A program made the position numbers and the translations under genes. DNA of 64,000 bases from Chryseobacterium sp. (GTDB lineage: Bacteria > Bacteroidota > Bacteroidia > Flavobacteriales > Weeksellaceae), in contig NZ_JAFAJM010000003.1 in assembly GCF_019236175.1 (NCBI RefSeq), positions 186,001 through 250,000 on the forward strand, read 5' to 3'. Below are positions 43,662 through 51,717 of this stretch, piece by piece. Position 1 is the first letter of the stretch; each line of letters opens with the position of its first letter. The notes below the pieces were generated by a model. That model saw nothing but the letters and a program-made list of their open reading frames with translations, made no database searches and had not been told where the DNA came from.

Positions 43662-44567
43662 ATGGCAAAAACAACCGAAACGCTTGAAGAATTTTACAGA
43701 AATAAATACGGTATGCTATCCGGGGATTATCCCAACAATGACGGTCAGTTTAACATCTTCAGAATTGAAGACAGCATAAATACCGGTACCTCTTCACCCA
43801 CTTTTATCCGAAGGGACTTTTATAAAATTATGCTGTTTCAGGGAAATAATGTATTTCATTATGGAGACCGGAGTATTCCGATAACCGGAAATACTTTGCT
43901 TTTCTTTACTCCTCATGTACCGTATACTTATGAGTCTTTAGAAGCAGGTACTACAGGCTGTTTCTGCGTTTTCAAAGACGAGTTTTTTAAAGCAAATTTT
44001 CGTTTAAACCTCTTTGAACTTCCTTTATTCATAGCAGGAACACATCCTGTTTTTAGTTTACAGGAAGAAGAAGCCTCAGAAATAAAGATAATATTTGAAA
44101 AAATAATCAGAGAGGTGGATTCTGACTTTGTTTATAAATATGAGCTCATTAAAAATTATGTTAGTGAATTAATCTATTACGGAATGAAATTACAACCTGT
44201 CCATATTTCTGCCGAACATAATAACGCGGCTTCAAGAGTTACCTCCGTATTTATGGAACTGCTGGAACGTCAGTTTCCTATTGAATCTACAGCACAACGT
44301 TTTGAACTGCGTTCACCGAAAGCTTTTGCCGACAGAATGTCTATTCATGTCAATTATCTTAATCGGGCGATAAAAAAACGGACAGGACGGACTACTACAC
44401 AGCACATCTTTGAACGGCTGATCTCCGAAGCAAAAATTCTTTTAAAATATACCGACTGGAATATTTCCGAAATCAGTCATGTACTCGGCTTTGAAGATCA
44501 GGCTCATTTTAATAATTTTTTTAAGAAACATACTGACACGACTCCTACAAGTATAAGACAGGTTTGA
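43662..44567 (+). CDS. AraC-family transcriptional regulator
   Basis: This 301-residue regulator has an N-terminal cupin-type domain (YGDRSIPITGNTLLFFTPHV) and a C-terminal double HTH with SIHVNYLNRAIKKRTGRTTT and ISEISHVLGFEDQAHFNNFF. It starts 6 bp after the LysR gene, an unusual pairing of two regulators in one unit. A striking 17-bp tandem direct repeat begins within its last codons and continues downstream in front of the next SDR gene, which is therefore its probable target. Confidence 0.93.
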   Translation: MAKTTETLEEFYRNKYGMLSGDYPNNDGQFNIFRIEDSINTGTSSPTFIRRDFYKIMLFQGNNVFHYGDRSIPITGNTLLFFTPHVPYTYESLEAGTTGCFCVFKDEFFKANFRLNLFELPLFIAGTHPVFSLQEEEASEIKIIFEKIIREVDSDFVYKYELIKNYVSELIYYGMKLQPVHISAEHNNAASRVTSVFMELLERQFPIESTAQRFELRSPKAFADRMSIHVNYLNRAIKKRTGRTTTQHIFERLISEAKILLKYTDWNISEISHVLGFEDQAHFNNFFKKHTDTTPTSIRQV

Positions 44568-44598
44568 ATCTGACAAATTCCGGTTTGTATCTGACAAA
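44561..44598 (+). promoter_or_regulatory. Tandem 17-bp direct repeat, AraC-type activator site
   Basis: GGTTTGAATCTGACAAA (44561-44577) and GGTTTGTATCTGACAAA (44582-44598) differ at one base and are offset by 21 bp, two helical turns. The second copy ends 20 bp before the -7 box at 44619, so it covers the -33 position. The first copy begins in the 3' end of the AraC coding sequence. Confidence 0.75.
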
Positions 44599-44618
44599 AT
44601 ATCCATGGACGGATGCTA

Positions 44619-44626
44619 TAATTTTG
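44619..44626 (+). promoter_or_regulatory. -7 box of the SDR gene at 44642
   Basis: TAATTTTG is an exact TAnnTTTG match 15 bp before the start codon. The expected -33 TTG is replaced by the second AraC-type repeat, typical of an activator-dependent promoter. Confidence 0.65.
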
Positions 44627-44641
44627 TATGAAATAAAAGTT

Positions 44642-45475
44642 ATGAATCATACAAAAATCTGGTATATTACCGGAGCATCTAAAGGAATGGGGTTTTCATT
44701 AGTAAAGAAGTTGCTGGAGAAGGGACATCGGGTAGCAGCAACATCAAGAACAATAAAAGCCTTTGAAGGAATGAGTGCTGATGCGGAAAATTTTCTTCCG
44801 TTGGAAGTGGATCTGAAAAATGAAAAATCTATAGAACAGTCCATTGAAAAAGCGATAAAAAAATTTGGCCATCTGGACGTTGTTGTCAATAATGCCGGTT
44901 ATGGACTGGGTGGAGCTCTGGAGGAACTCAATACCGAAGAGATTGAGGGAAACTTTCAAATCAATTTCTTCGCTGTCGTAAAAGTGATCCGTAAGGTGTT
45001 GCCTTATTTAAGAAATCAGCGTTCAGGTTATATTATTAATATCTCATCGATTGCCGGTTTTGCACCCGGTTTGGGATGGAGCATGTACTCTGCTGCAAAA
45101 TTTGCAGTAACCGGATTATCAGAGGCATTGGCCAATGACCTGAAACCGTTGGGAATTCATGTGACAGCGGTTTTGCCCGGATGGTTCCGTACCGGTTTTG
45201 CGAAACCGGATTCCCTTGTTTTCAGTGAGAACCGGATTGATGATTACGAATTCCTGAGGAAAGCTCATCAGAAAATGAATGAAATAGACGGAAAGCAATT
45301 AGGAGACCCTGATAAGATCGCCGACGTTTTTATTGCATTAACAGAGACTACAACCCCGCCGGTTTTATTATTCTTAGGCTCCGACGCCGCTCAGAGAGCT
45401 CAGGATAAAATTGAACAGGTATCAGTTCAGATCAGAGAGTGGAAAACTCTTTCTTCATCAACAGACTTTAAGTAA
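44642..45475 (+). CDS. Short-chain dehydrogenase/reductase
   Basis: I start at ATG 44642 (277 residues), since the promoter at 44619 excludes the earlier in-frame ATG. The classical SDR pattern is complete: cofactor loop TGASKGMGF, NNAGYG near residue 84, catalytic Ser in INISSIAGFAPG and YSAAKFAVTG with the Tyr-x3-Lys pair. The extended C-terminus with VLPGWFRTGFA resembles reductases annotated as oxidoreductases without known substrate. It is probably activated by the upstream AraC regulator. Confidence 0.93.
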   Translation: MNHTKIWYITGASKGMGFSLVKKLLEKGHRVAATSRTIKAFEGMSADAENFLPLEVDLKNEKSIEQSIEKAIKKFGHLDVVVNNAGYGLGGALEELNTEEIEGNFQINFFAVVKVIRKVLPYLRNQRSGYIINISSIAGFAPGLGWSMYSAAKFAVTGLSEALANDLKPLGIHVTAVLPGWFRTGFAKPDSLVFSENRIDDYEFLRKAHQKMNEIDGKQLGDPDKIADVFIALTETTTPPVLLFLGSDAAQRAQDKIEQVSVQIREWKTLSSSTDFK

Positions 45476-45505
45476 CAGATCGCCGCAGTATGATCCCTGA
45501 GAAAG

Positions 45506-45523
45506 TTTTTACCAAATGATAAA
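45506..45523. promoter_or_regulatory. Operator copy 1, upstream of the Crp/Fnr-type gene
   Basis: TTTTTACCAAATGATAAA differs at one base from the element at 46121-46138. It contains the in-frame upstream ATG at 45516, which argues that translation of the regulator starts later, at 45558. Confidence 0.65.
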
Positions 45524-45544
45524 ATATTCCGTAATAAGTATCGC

Positions 45545-45552
45545 TAACTTTG
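45545..45552 (+). promoter_or_regulatory. -7 box of the Crp/Fnr-type gene, near-leaderless
   Basis: TAACTTTG matches TAnnTTTG exactly and lies 5 bp before the ATG at 45558, so the mRNA should start at or very near the start codon. The operator copy at 45506-45523 covers the region just upstream of it. Confidence 0.6.
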
Positions 45553-45557
45553 TGATC

Positions 45558-46115
45558 ATGGAAGAATTTTTAGAATTTATATTGCAGTTCGGTCATTTAA
45601 ATAAACAGCAGACTGACCTTATTGCAGGCAAAGGGAAAGAAATAGAGCTTCACAAAGACGAATATTTTGCCGAAGCAGGAAAAGTGCTGAAACAGGTCGG
45701 GTTTATCCTTGATGGTATTCTCCGTATCTGCTATTATAATAATAAAGGTGAAGAAATTACTAAAATTTTTATGGAAGAAAAACATTTGCTTTTCCATCTG
45801 AAAAATGTGCCTTCCACAGAATATATTCAGGCTGCAACTCCCTGCAGGCTTCTGGTGTTTTCTAATCAGGACTGGAAAGAGATTTCAGATACGATCATAG
45901 ACTGGGAAAATATTATTCAGAAGATTACGAATAAGTCCCTTGCCCGGAAGCTTGAAAGAGTAAGCCCGCTGGTGTCTCAGGATGCTACTACCCGATATTT
46001 GGAATTTATGGAAAAATATCCCACATTGGTTAACCGTATTCCTTTGTCATATATAGCTTCTTATCTGGGAATCACACAACAGTCATTAAGCAGAATAAGA
46101 AAAAACATCCGCTAA
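45558..46115 (+). CDS. Crp/Fnr-family transcriptional regulator
   Basis: I choose ATG 45558 (185 residues): the earlier ATG at 45516 lies within the operator and upstream of the -7 box. The protein has a cyclic-nucleotide-binding-like beta-roll (GFILDGILRICYYNNKGEEI) and a C-terminal winged HTH (RIPLSYIASYLGITQQSLSR). The Cys cluster of Fnr and the phosphate cassette of Crp are not evident, so the ligand is unknown. The same operator occurs before this gene and before the next SDR gene, which indicates autoregulation and control of its neighbour. Confidence 0.92.
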   Translation: MEEFLEFILQFGHLNKQQTDLIAGKGKEIELHKDEYFAEAGKVLKQVGFILDGILRICYYNNKGEEITKIFMEEKHLLFHLKNVPSTEYIQAATPCRLLVFSNQDWKEISDTIIDWENIIQKITNKSLARKLERVSPLVSQDATTRYLEFMEKYPTLVNRIPLSYIASYLGITQQSLSRIRKNIR

Positions 46116-46120
46116 CTTAC

Positions 46121-46138
46121 TTTTTACCAAATGGTAAA
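46121..46138. promoter_or_regulatory. Operator copy 2, upstream of the SDR gene at 46193
   Basis: TTTTTACCAAATGGTAAA contains TTTACC and GGTAAA as perfect arms (7 of 8 pairs across the 16-mer). A CACTTTTG at 46160-46167, one base off the -7 consensus, lies 21 bp downstream. Confidence 0.65.
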
Positions 46139-46192
46139 CTCTTTCTTTTTTTATCGATGCACTTTTGTAGAATCAATTTAAAAATTTAAAAA

Positions 46193-47002
46193 ATGAAACC
46201 AAGCATTTTTATTACAGGAGCATCATCAGGATTAGGAAAAGCAACGGCTAAATTATTTGCCACAAAAGGATGGACGGTACTTGCCGCCATGCGTTATCCC
46301 GAAAAAGAAACTGAGCTTACAGCATTTCCGGACATTCATCTGCTGAAATTAGACATCAGTGATCCGAAACAAATTATCGGAATAGCCTCAGAAGCAGAAA
46401 AAATAAGTCCGGTAAGTATTGTACTGAATAATGCTGCTTATGGATTAATGGGACCTTTTGAAGGAACTAGCGATGAACAGCTGGCCCAACAGATTAATAC
46501 CAATTTTTTAGGAACCCTGCTTGTGACGAAAGCCTTTCTTCCTTATCTCAGATCCAGAAGAAAAGGAACGGTAATGACCGTTACTTCTTCAACGGCCAAT
46601 ATTCCCTATCCGTTTGTTTCCGTGTATGCAGCAACGAAAGCCGCGTTAGAAACCTGGACAGAAGGAATGAGCTATGAACTGAATGAATTCGGTATCAGAA
46701 TCAAAACAATTCTTCCTGCCTATATGCAGACCCATTTTGGCAGCAATGCACAGATCGTTTCACATCCTGCCTATCAGAATGTTTTCAGTCAATATATAAC
46801 AGCCATGAAAGCTGATTCCGCCATGAAACGTGATACGCCGGAGTCTATTGCCCATAGGGTTTATGAAGCAGCAACAGATGATCAGCAGCAGCTGCATTAC
46901 ACAGCCGGAGATCTGGCCGCAGCAGAATATGAATGGCTGAGAAAAGACGGTATTGAAACGGTGATCAATATGATGAATCAGCGATTGTTGAATGCATTAT
47001 AA
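46193..47002 (+). CDS. Short-chain dehydrogenase/reductase
   Basis: This 269-residue classical SDR has the cofactor loop TGASSGLGKA, the NNAAYG motif, catalytic Ser in VTSSTANIPYPF and YAATKAALET with Tyr-x3-Lys. It belongs to the same broad group as the SDR at 44642 but is not a close duplicate. It lies 77 bp after the Crp/Fnr-type gene and carries the same operator in its upstream region, so it is the likely main target of that regulator. Substrate unknown. Confidence 0.94.
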   Translation: MKPSIFITGASSGLGKATAKLFATKGWTVLAAMRYPEKETELTAFPDIHLLKLDISDPKQIIGIASEAEKISPVSIVLNNAAYGLMGPFEGTSDEQLAQQINTNFLGTLLVTKAFLPYLRSRRKGTVMTVTSSTANIPYPFVSVYAATKAALETWTEGMSYELNEFGIRIKTILPAYMQTHFGSNAQIVSHPAYQNVFSQYITAMKADSAMKRDTPESIAHRVYEAATDDQQQLHYTAGDLAAAEYEWLRKDGIETVINMMNQRLLNAL

Positions 47003-47311
47003 TTGGGCATTTCTATGGGGTTAAAAAACAGATAAGATCATTGAGAGTCTATTAGTTTTGAACACCGGCATCCCAGCTAATAAATCCAAAGGGTAGAAAA
47101 AGTTTGATGATTCTATAATGTATTATTCTACATTGTTGATTTTCAATACGTATCATAAATGATTAGATTCGCTGTAAGAATAATTTTTTCTTTTCATTTA
47201 ATGTTTTTTTGAACCTGTTTTAAAAATTAAAACAGGTTTTTTTAGAATTGTAGTTTATTATATTTTTAAAGAAAGCTATAGTAGAAATTTATTTATAAAA
47301 TATCCATTTTT
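47003..47311. other. Intergenic region, no gene seen, terminator at 47212-47238
   Basis: No gene is apparent. The region is AT-rich and contains one strong hairpin, listed separately, plus the upstream region of the lipoprotein gene at 47312. Confidence 0.4.
47212..47244 (+). terminator. Intrinsic terminator
   Basis: AACCTGTTTTAA (47212-47223) and TTAAAACAGGTT (47227-47238) form a perfect 12-bp stem with an AAA loop, followed by TTTTTT. Confidence 0.85.
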
Positions 47312-48088
47312 ATGGTACCAAGATCAAGATGTATAGTTCTATCAGGTTTTTTGACGTTATCATTTATTTTTCTGATATGTTTTGGCTGTTGCAATATAGA
47401 GAAAGGTACTTTTTTAATCAAAAACAACGACTTAAGGATAGGGAGTCCGGGAGATTATCCCCCACTCAGTATGTATGATCGTATAAAAGGACGATTCAGT
47501 GGAAAAGATATCGAGTTAATAGAAAAATTTGGAAAGAATAAAAGAAAAAAAATAATTTTTATTAAAACAACATGGAAGAGCCTTTCTGATGATATGTTGG
47601 CAGGTAAATTTGATATCGCTATCGGTGGTATTTCTATCAGTGAAAAAAGAAAGCAGTTATTCATTTTCTCTGTTCCTCTGCTTATTGATCGAAAAGTGGC
47701 ACTTTTTAGAAAAAAAGATTCTCTGAAATACACCCATTTTTACAATATGGATACTCCTAATACTATAATTGTAGAAAACAAGGGAGGAACAAATGAAATT
47801 TTTGCGGAAAAAAATATACATCATGCCTGTTTAAAAGTGGTTTCCAAAAATGAGGAAACGTTAGAACTCCTACTGGCCCATAAAGCTGATATTATGTTTA
47901 CTGATGAAACGGAAGCTCAATTCAGGATAAAAAATAATCCCGAACTTTCCTGGAGACCCCTTGATGAAAAAATAAGTCCTCCATTCGAAAAAGCTTTTAT
48001 GTTTAACAAGAGAGATACATTATTAAAATCACAATTCGATAACTGGATTAAATGTTCAACATATCATGATCCATTTCAAAAATCGTAA
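47312..48088 (+). CDS. PheC-like solute-binding lipoprotein (SBP family 3)
   Basis: This 258-residue protein has an N-terminal hydrophobic signal ending in a Cys cluster (FIFLICFGCC), which suggests a lipoprotein. The mature part follows the amino-acid-binding protein fold, with LRIGSPGDYPPLSMYDR, then GRFSGKDIELIEKF, KFDIAIGGISISEKRKQLF and KGGTNEIFAEKNI. This order, and especially the GGTNE-x-FA motif, matches secreted cyclohexadienyl dehydratase (PheC) and its binding-protein relatives. No ABC permease or ATPase is adjacent. It may be an enzyme making phenylpyruvate or an orphan sensor/binding protein. The surroundings are AT-rich, so acquisition by transfer is possible. Confidence 0.8.
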   Translation: MVPRSRCIVLSGFLTLSFIFLICFGCCNIEKGTFLIKNNDLRIGSPGDYPPLSMYDRIKGRFSGKDIELIEKFGKNKRKKIIFIKTTWKSLSDDMLAGKFDIAIGGISISEKRKQLFIFSVPLLIDRKVALFRKKDSLKYTHFYNMDTPNTIIVENKGGTNEIFAEKNIHHACLKVVSKNEETLELLLAHKADIMFTDETEAQFRIKNNPELSWRPLDEKISPPFEKAFMFNKRDTLLKSQFDNWIKCSTYHDPFQKS

Positions 48089-48632
48089 TCAGAATTAATA
48101 AAAGATTGGATTAACATTATATTTTACCTTACTATAAAAAATGAGACCGGAATTAATATAGAATTCCGGTCTCTTCCCCCTGGATTAAGAAAAACAAATA
48201 CCTAACTGCAAAATATTCTGACTTTTATTTTTTTAATTGTTCCGTAAAAGAGATAAAAAATTGAATAAAGAGGGATCTGAACATTACTATAAAAACGTTG
48301 TACATGAAAAAAAATCTTTCAAATCTGGCTCTTTATTCAATAAAAAAATATATATAAAATTTGTGTTCTCTAAGGATTAATCATGTATGGTTTTTCATGA
48401 TGTTTTACTGTCTTTTTAATTTTATCCGGATTTATTTTAAAATTGGGCAAACCGGATGGTTTTTATATGAAGTTCAGTTAATCATTCTAAGAAAAATTAT
48501 TAGATGAGCCCCAGCCGATGTTGCCCAATGAAAAATTAAATCTGTTTTTTTTTAGAGCTGTAGATTACAGAACAAATGAATTTTTTATAATAACAAAACT
48601 CATAGGACTGAATTTAAAATTTAGAGTATTAT
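48089..48632. other. AT-rich intergenic region, no gene supported
   Basis: This stretch holds a 12-bp perfect stem (48143-48154 with 48162-48173, GAGACCGGAATT) whose minus-strand side is followed by ATTTTTTAT, so it reads as a minus-strand terminator. A 17-codon frame at 48304-48357 (MKKNLSNLALYSIKKYI) exists but lacks other support. Nothing else is recognised. Confidence 0.45.
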
Positions 48633-49328
48633 TTAGGGAATAGGAGGGCTATAGCTTCCGGTATAGTTTCCGTCTGCAGCAGTGATGTCCTGTCCCTGTA
48701 TGACCTGTCCTTTATTCATAATGAGGGTATAAATGGTCCATGTTCCGTTGGTGTTATCTGAAGTTGTCATATCAGAATAGTCTGCTTTTAAAACCCACCT
48801 TCCATTATTTACTAAAGCATATACATTAGGGTGCATTATGCTGGTTAAAGGTGGTTGTGGAGTCTGGGATGCATTTTTTACTAAAGCTTTATTGAATAAA
48901 GCATTAACGACTACAACCGTATAATCACTGGCAGATATATTGGTATTAAAATTTCCGACATTGTCCTGACTACCGGTGAGTATGAATTTCTGATAATAGA
49001 AAGGGGCTTTCATCAGCCTTTGCCATAGATTTCCATCAAAATAATAATACCCTTCAATCGTTACATTCGCTGTTTTAGGGCTTGTTGAAGTCACCGGATT
49101 GGTGACGTACACAAGGGCTCCTTTTTGTGCTGTGCTGTATTGAGCATCAGCGGCCTTGATCTGATCTCCGGTAAGGCGTGGAAATATAGCCCCTTCCGCT
49201 GTACTTCCGTCTGTTTTTTTAGCCACCACGTCTAAAGTGGCATTCGGCGATACCATATTAATTCCGATCTGGGAAAAAAGCATAGAGCTTACCGGAAACA
49301 GCATGGCTATAAAATATTTCTTTTTCAT
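48633..49328 (-). CDS. Secreted island paralogue A (GINT...TLDV family)
   Basis: This 231-residue exported protein (signal MKKKYFIAMLFPVSSMLFSQ) belongs with the proteins at 49859 and 52468. Shared blocks are IGINMVSPNATLDVVAK at the mature N-terminus, AIFPRLTGDQIKAADAQY, then TAQKGALVYVTNPVT, EGYYYFDGNLWQRLM and a C-terminal TWTIYTLIMNKGQVIQGQDI. The start resembles the ubiquitous VGI(G/N)T-x-P-x-ATL motif of flavobacterial tail-fibre-like proteins. Middle regions differ between copies. A surface or released structural role is plausible but unproven. It may be read from the unit at 50662 or have its own promoter. Confidence 0.85.
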   Translation of the reverse strand: MKKKYFIAMLFPVSSMLFSQIGINMVSPNATLDVVAKKTDGSTAEGAIFPRLTGDQIKAADAQYSTAQKGALVYVTNPVTSTSPKTANVTIEGYYYFDGNLWQRLMKAPFYYQKFILTGSQDNVGNFNTNISASDYTVVVVNALFNKALVKNASQTPQPPLTSIMHPNVYALVNNGRWVLKADYSDMTTSDNTNGTWTIYTLIMNKGQVIQGQDITAADGNYTGSYSPPIP

Positions 49329-49858
49329 AGGCTGTGTTCTGATTCTATATTATTTTTTAATCTGGTCTGACTTTATGTATATCCTTACAGATATACAAAA
49401 CTGTTTTTTTAAAGGGGACCAGGAGTTGATTTTTCTCTGATCCCCGATTGGGAAAAATAAAACGAAGCGTTAAAACTATTCCAAAGCGGATTGATCCGCT
49501 GTCTTATATTCTAAAAAAACCAAATAAACATCCTGTACATACTCCGTTTATTACCCATATGATGTATGGATAGGGTCAGTTACTCTGTGGTTAATGAAAA
49601 TTGTTTTCTTTTTAATAAAATTGGGTGACAGAACCAGCGTATAAAAACACAATTGATGAAAAAATAATACTTCCAAACCGGTTCTGTCATGCCCAAAACC
49701 AAAACTTATCTTATAAAAAACAAGTCAATCAAAAGAATGGGATATTGATATTATCAATACGTTATTTTATTTTTAGGGGATAGAACTGGCTTACCTTACT
49801 ATGAAAACTATTTAAGAAAATACTATTCACCAATTCACATCCCCGTAAAAATTATAGT
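49329..49858. other. Intergenic region with 64-bp inverted-repeat element
   Basis: No gene is seen. TGACAGAACC (49626-49635) and GGTTCTGTCA (49680-49689) are perfect 10-bp inverted ends of a 64-bp segment with an AT-rich interior. GGGGA...TCCCC (49414-49445) is a second, imperfect stem. I find no clear -7 box for the gene starting at 49328. Confidence 0.45.
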
Positions 49859-50662
49859 CTAGTTTGTAACTGGAGGAGCAGAAGCTGTTGCTGTACTATT
49901 ACCACCAAGATCCTGTTGAATATCTGTATTTTGAGTCACCTGAGACTGATCTATAATAAGCGTGTAGATCTTCCAGGTTCCATTTGCGGTAGAACCAGCG
50001 GCATGTTTGGTTCCGTCAGGATCAGTGGTATCAACAGTATAGCGGGGGCCTGCGCCCACATAATCTGCCTGAAGTCTCCATGTTTCTGAGCCGGAAGGTC
50101 CTTGTTTAACCGCAGCTACATTGGTCGCACCAAAAAAATCATAAACATTTGTCGCTGTGGGTGAGGTAGATCTGTTATGGTCTGTTGCTAAAATAGCATT
50201 TGATGGAAGCTGTAAGGTAGATCCAAGAATAAGCATCGTATACTTTTTTGCATCAAGCAGCGTGTTATAATTAGCAACCCAGTCCTGATTCACATTCGTA
50301 AGGGTATAGGTCTGATACGTAAAAGGGCCCTTTATAAATTTTTGCCAGATATTTCCGTCAAAATAATAATAACCTTCCCCTTTGAGATTTACTGTCTGTG
50401 GTGAGGCGGGAGAAGTTACCGGGCTCGTTACATAGGCAATGGTACCTTTTTGCGCTGTTGTATATAACTTAGGGCTAGCATTATCAGCCGTTTTGAGATC
50501 ATCTCCTGAAAGTCTTGGGAGAATAGTACCATCCGGTTTTTTGCCGTCTTTCTTGCCAACTACATCCAGGGTAGCTGCGGGTGTTTGGGTATTGATTCCT
50601 ACCTGAGCGTAGATACAACCGGCAGAAGCTAAAACAATAAGGGTAAAAATCTTTTTTTTCAT
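49859..50662 (-). CDS. Secreted island paralogue B (GINT...TLDV family)
   Basis: This 267-residue protein has a signal peptide (MKKKIFTLIVLASAGCIYAQ) and the family blocks VGINTQTPAATLDVVGKKDG, ILPRLSGDDLKTADN, AQKGTIAYVTSPVT, GEGYYYFDGNIWQKFIKGPF and a tail with GTWKIYTLIIDQSQVTQNTD. The central part, with its DATNV-type variation, differs from copy A. It is headed by one of the four tandem-operator promoters (50817-50897) with a leader of about 150 nt. Function unknown; tandem paralogues with variable centres suggest adaptation to different partners. Confidence 0.88.
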   Translation of the reverse strand: MKKKIFTLIVLASAGCIYAQVGINTQTPAATLDVVGKKDGKKPDGTILPRLSGDDLKTADNASPKLYTTAQKGTIAYVTSPVTSPASPQTVNLKGEGYYYFDGNIWQKFIKGPFTYQTYTLTNVNQDWVANYNTLLDAKKYTMLILGSTLQLPSNAILATDHNRSTSPTATNVYDFFGATNVAAVKQGPSGSETWRLQADYVGAGPRYTVDTTDPDGTKHAAGSTANGTWKIYTLIIDQSQVTQNTDIQQDLGGNSTATASAPPVTN

Positions 50663-50816
50663 CTTTAATTTTTTTTAAAAGAATTAGCAATAGATATTTA
50701 GACATACTCATGTCATGATCAACTTTCGTGGTTATTGTGTTTTTAGAAGAATTTGTGTTTTTAGAATCGTAATGAACAGAAATAATTTATTTACAACTCT
50801 CCATTCATTGACAGGA

Positions 50817-50897
50817 CAAAGATATCACAGTACAGAGATTGAAATTGAAAAAAGGCTATAGAAATAGTTGTTTGAAAATTGTAGAATTTTTACTATA
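50817..50897 (-). promoter_or_regulatory. Island promoter 1: tandem TGTAG operator plus -7 box
   Basis: The distal site is TGTAG-AATTTTTA-CTATA (50880-50897), the proximal half-site TATAG starts at 50857, exactly 23 bp away, and a minus-strand -7 box TATCTTTG sits at 50817-50824. It heads paralogue B. Confidence 0.75.
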
Positions 50898-50942
50898 TTC
50901 ACTTTAAGGTGATTAAAAAAATATATTACTATTGAAAAATGA

Positions 50943-50962
50943 GACTGAAAATTTTTCCAGTC
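50943..50962 (-). terminator. Terminator of the lipoprotein unit
   Basis: GACTG (50943-50947) and CAGTC (50958-50962), with inner A/T pairing, form a stem followed on the minus strand by TCATTTTTC. It closely resembles the terminator at 52368-52386. Confidence 0.65.
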
Positions 50963-50988
50963 CCATCAGATGATTATATGAAAATTTC

Positions 50989-51573
50989 TTACTTTATCTG
51001 TACAGAAGGTACGTGGGTATCGTTAAGATGGTAATAGCTGATGACAGCCTGGTAGTCGTTATAATCGACGGGAGAACCTATCTTTGCTGACTTTGCGGCT
51101 ACATTGGCCCCAGGAACAATGACAAGTCTGAATGTCTGGTTATTGAGATACCTGTTTTTGTCTGCCGTCGATATGGTTCTCAGATCACGTTTGGTATTGA
51201 TGCCAATATCTATACCGGAATTATCGTACACAAAGTTATAAATCAGGTCTCTCTCATCCATGGGTAAGGAGTCCATATCAGAATAATATCGGGTATCAGG
51301 TAAAGGAGCCCATGCCGCTGAAAGGGATGTATTCGAATTTTGATTTCTAAATACTAAAATTATTTCTGAAGGCCGGATGGTAAGATCTTTTGTCATGAAC
51401 CATTTTTTATCCTGACCCGGATCTTTAAAAGTAAAGGTGGCATCCATTATTGCAGGTGGCTTTGAGTTGTTTTGTGCTGGCTGCTGCACGGTATCATCCT
51501 GGTTATTACAGCTGTCTATCACAAAACCCGTGCTGGTTAACAGGATCAATGGAAGGATTTTAATTTTTCTCAT
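50989..51573 (-). CDS. Island lipoprotein 2, function unknown
   Basis: The start is taken at the ATG at 51573 (194 residues), where MRKIKILPLILLTSTGFVID followed by SC gives a lipoprotein signal. The mature part begins with a linker (NNQDDTVQQPAQNN) and then a beta-rich domain with WFMTKDLTIRP, YYSDMDSLPMDERDLIYNF, then NLNNQ-type strands (RYLNNQTFRLVIVPGAN) and a C-terminal YNDYQAVISYYHLND block. It is a paralogue of the next gene upstream, with which it forms one unit ending at 50943-50962. No known domain is recognised. Confidence 0.8.
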   Translation of the reverse strand: MRKIKILPLILLTSTGFVIDSCNNQDDTVQQPAQNNSKPPAIMDATFTFKDPGQDKKWFMTKDLTIRPSEIILVFRNQNSNTSLSAAWAPLPDTRYYSDMDSLPMDERDLIYNFVYDNSGIDIGINTKRDLRTISTADKNRYLNNQTFRLVIVPGANVAAKSAKIGSPVDYNDYQAVISYYHLNDTHVPSVQIK

Positions 51574-51717
51574 TTTGTTGTATCTTTTGGTTAAATATTG
51601 GTAAAGCTCCGTTGATATTGTGTTGTTCAACAAACTTTGATGTTAAAAGGTTGTTGGGGGTATGACCTGAAATTAGCACTGAAAAATGATGATCATCTGA
51701 AGGAATCTTTTTACTGT

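Larger units (their letters stand above)
50663..50988. other. Intergenic region holding promoter and terminator
   Basis: The stretch contains the island promoter with tandem operator (50817-50897) and, on the far side, the terminator of the upstream lipoprotein unit (50943-50962). No gene is seen. Confidence 0.5.

Noticed and set aside
46166..46175. TGTAGAATC as a further island operator before the SDR gene
   Set aside because: Single half-site without palindrome, spacing or matching -7 box.
48304..48357. 17-codon frame MKKNLSNLALYSIKKYI resembling the start of a small secreted peptide leader
   Set aside because: Too short, lacks a GG cleavage site or any following peptide gene, and the surrounding AT-rich sequence makes such frames common.
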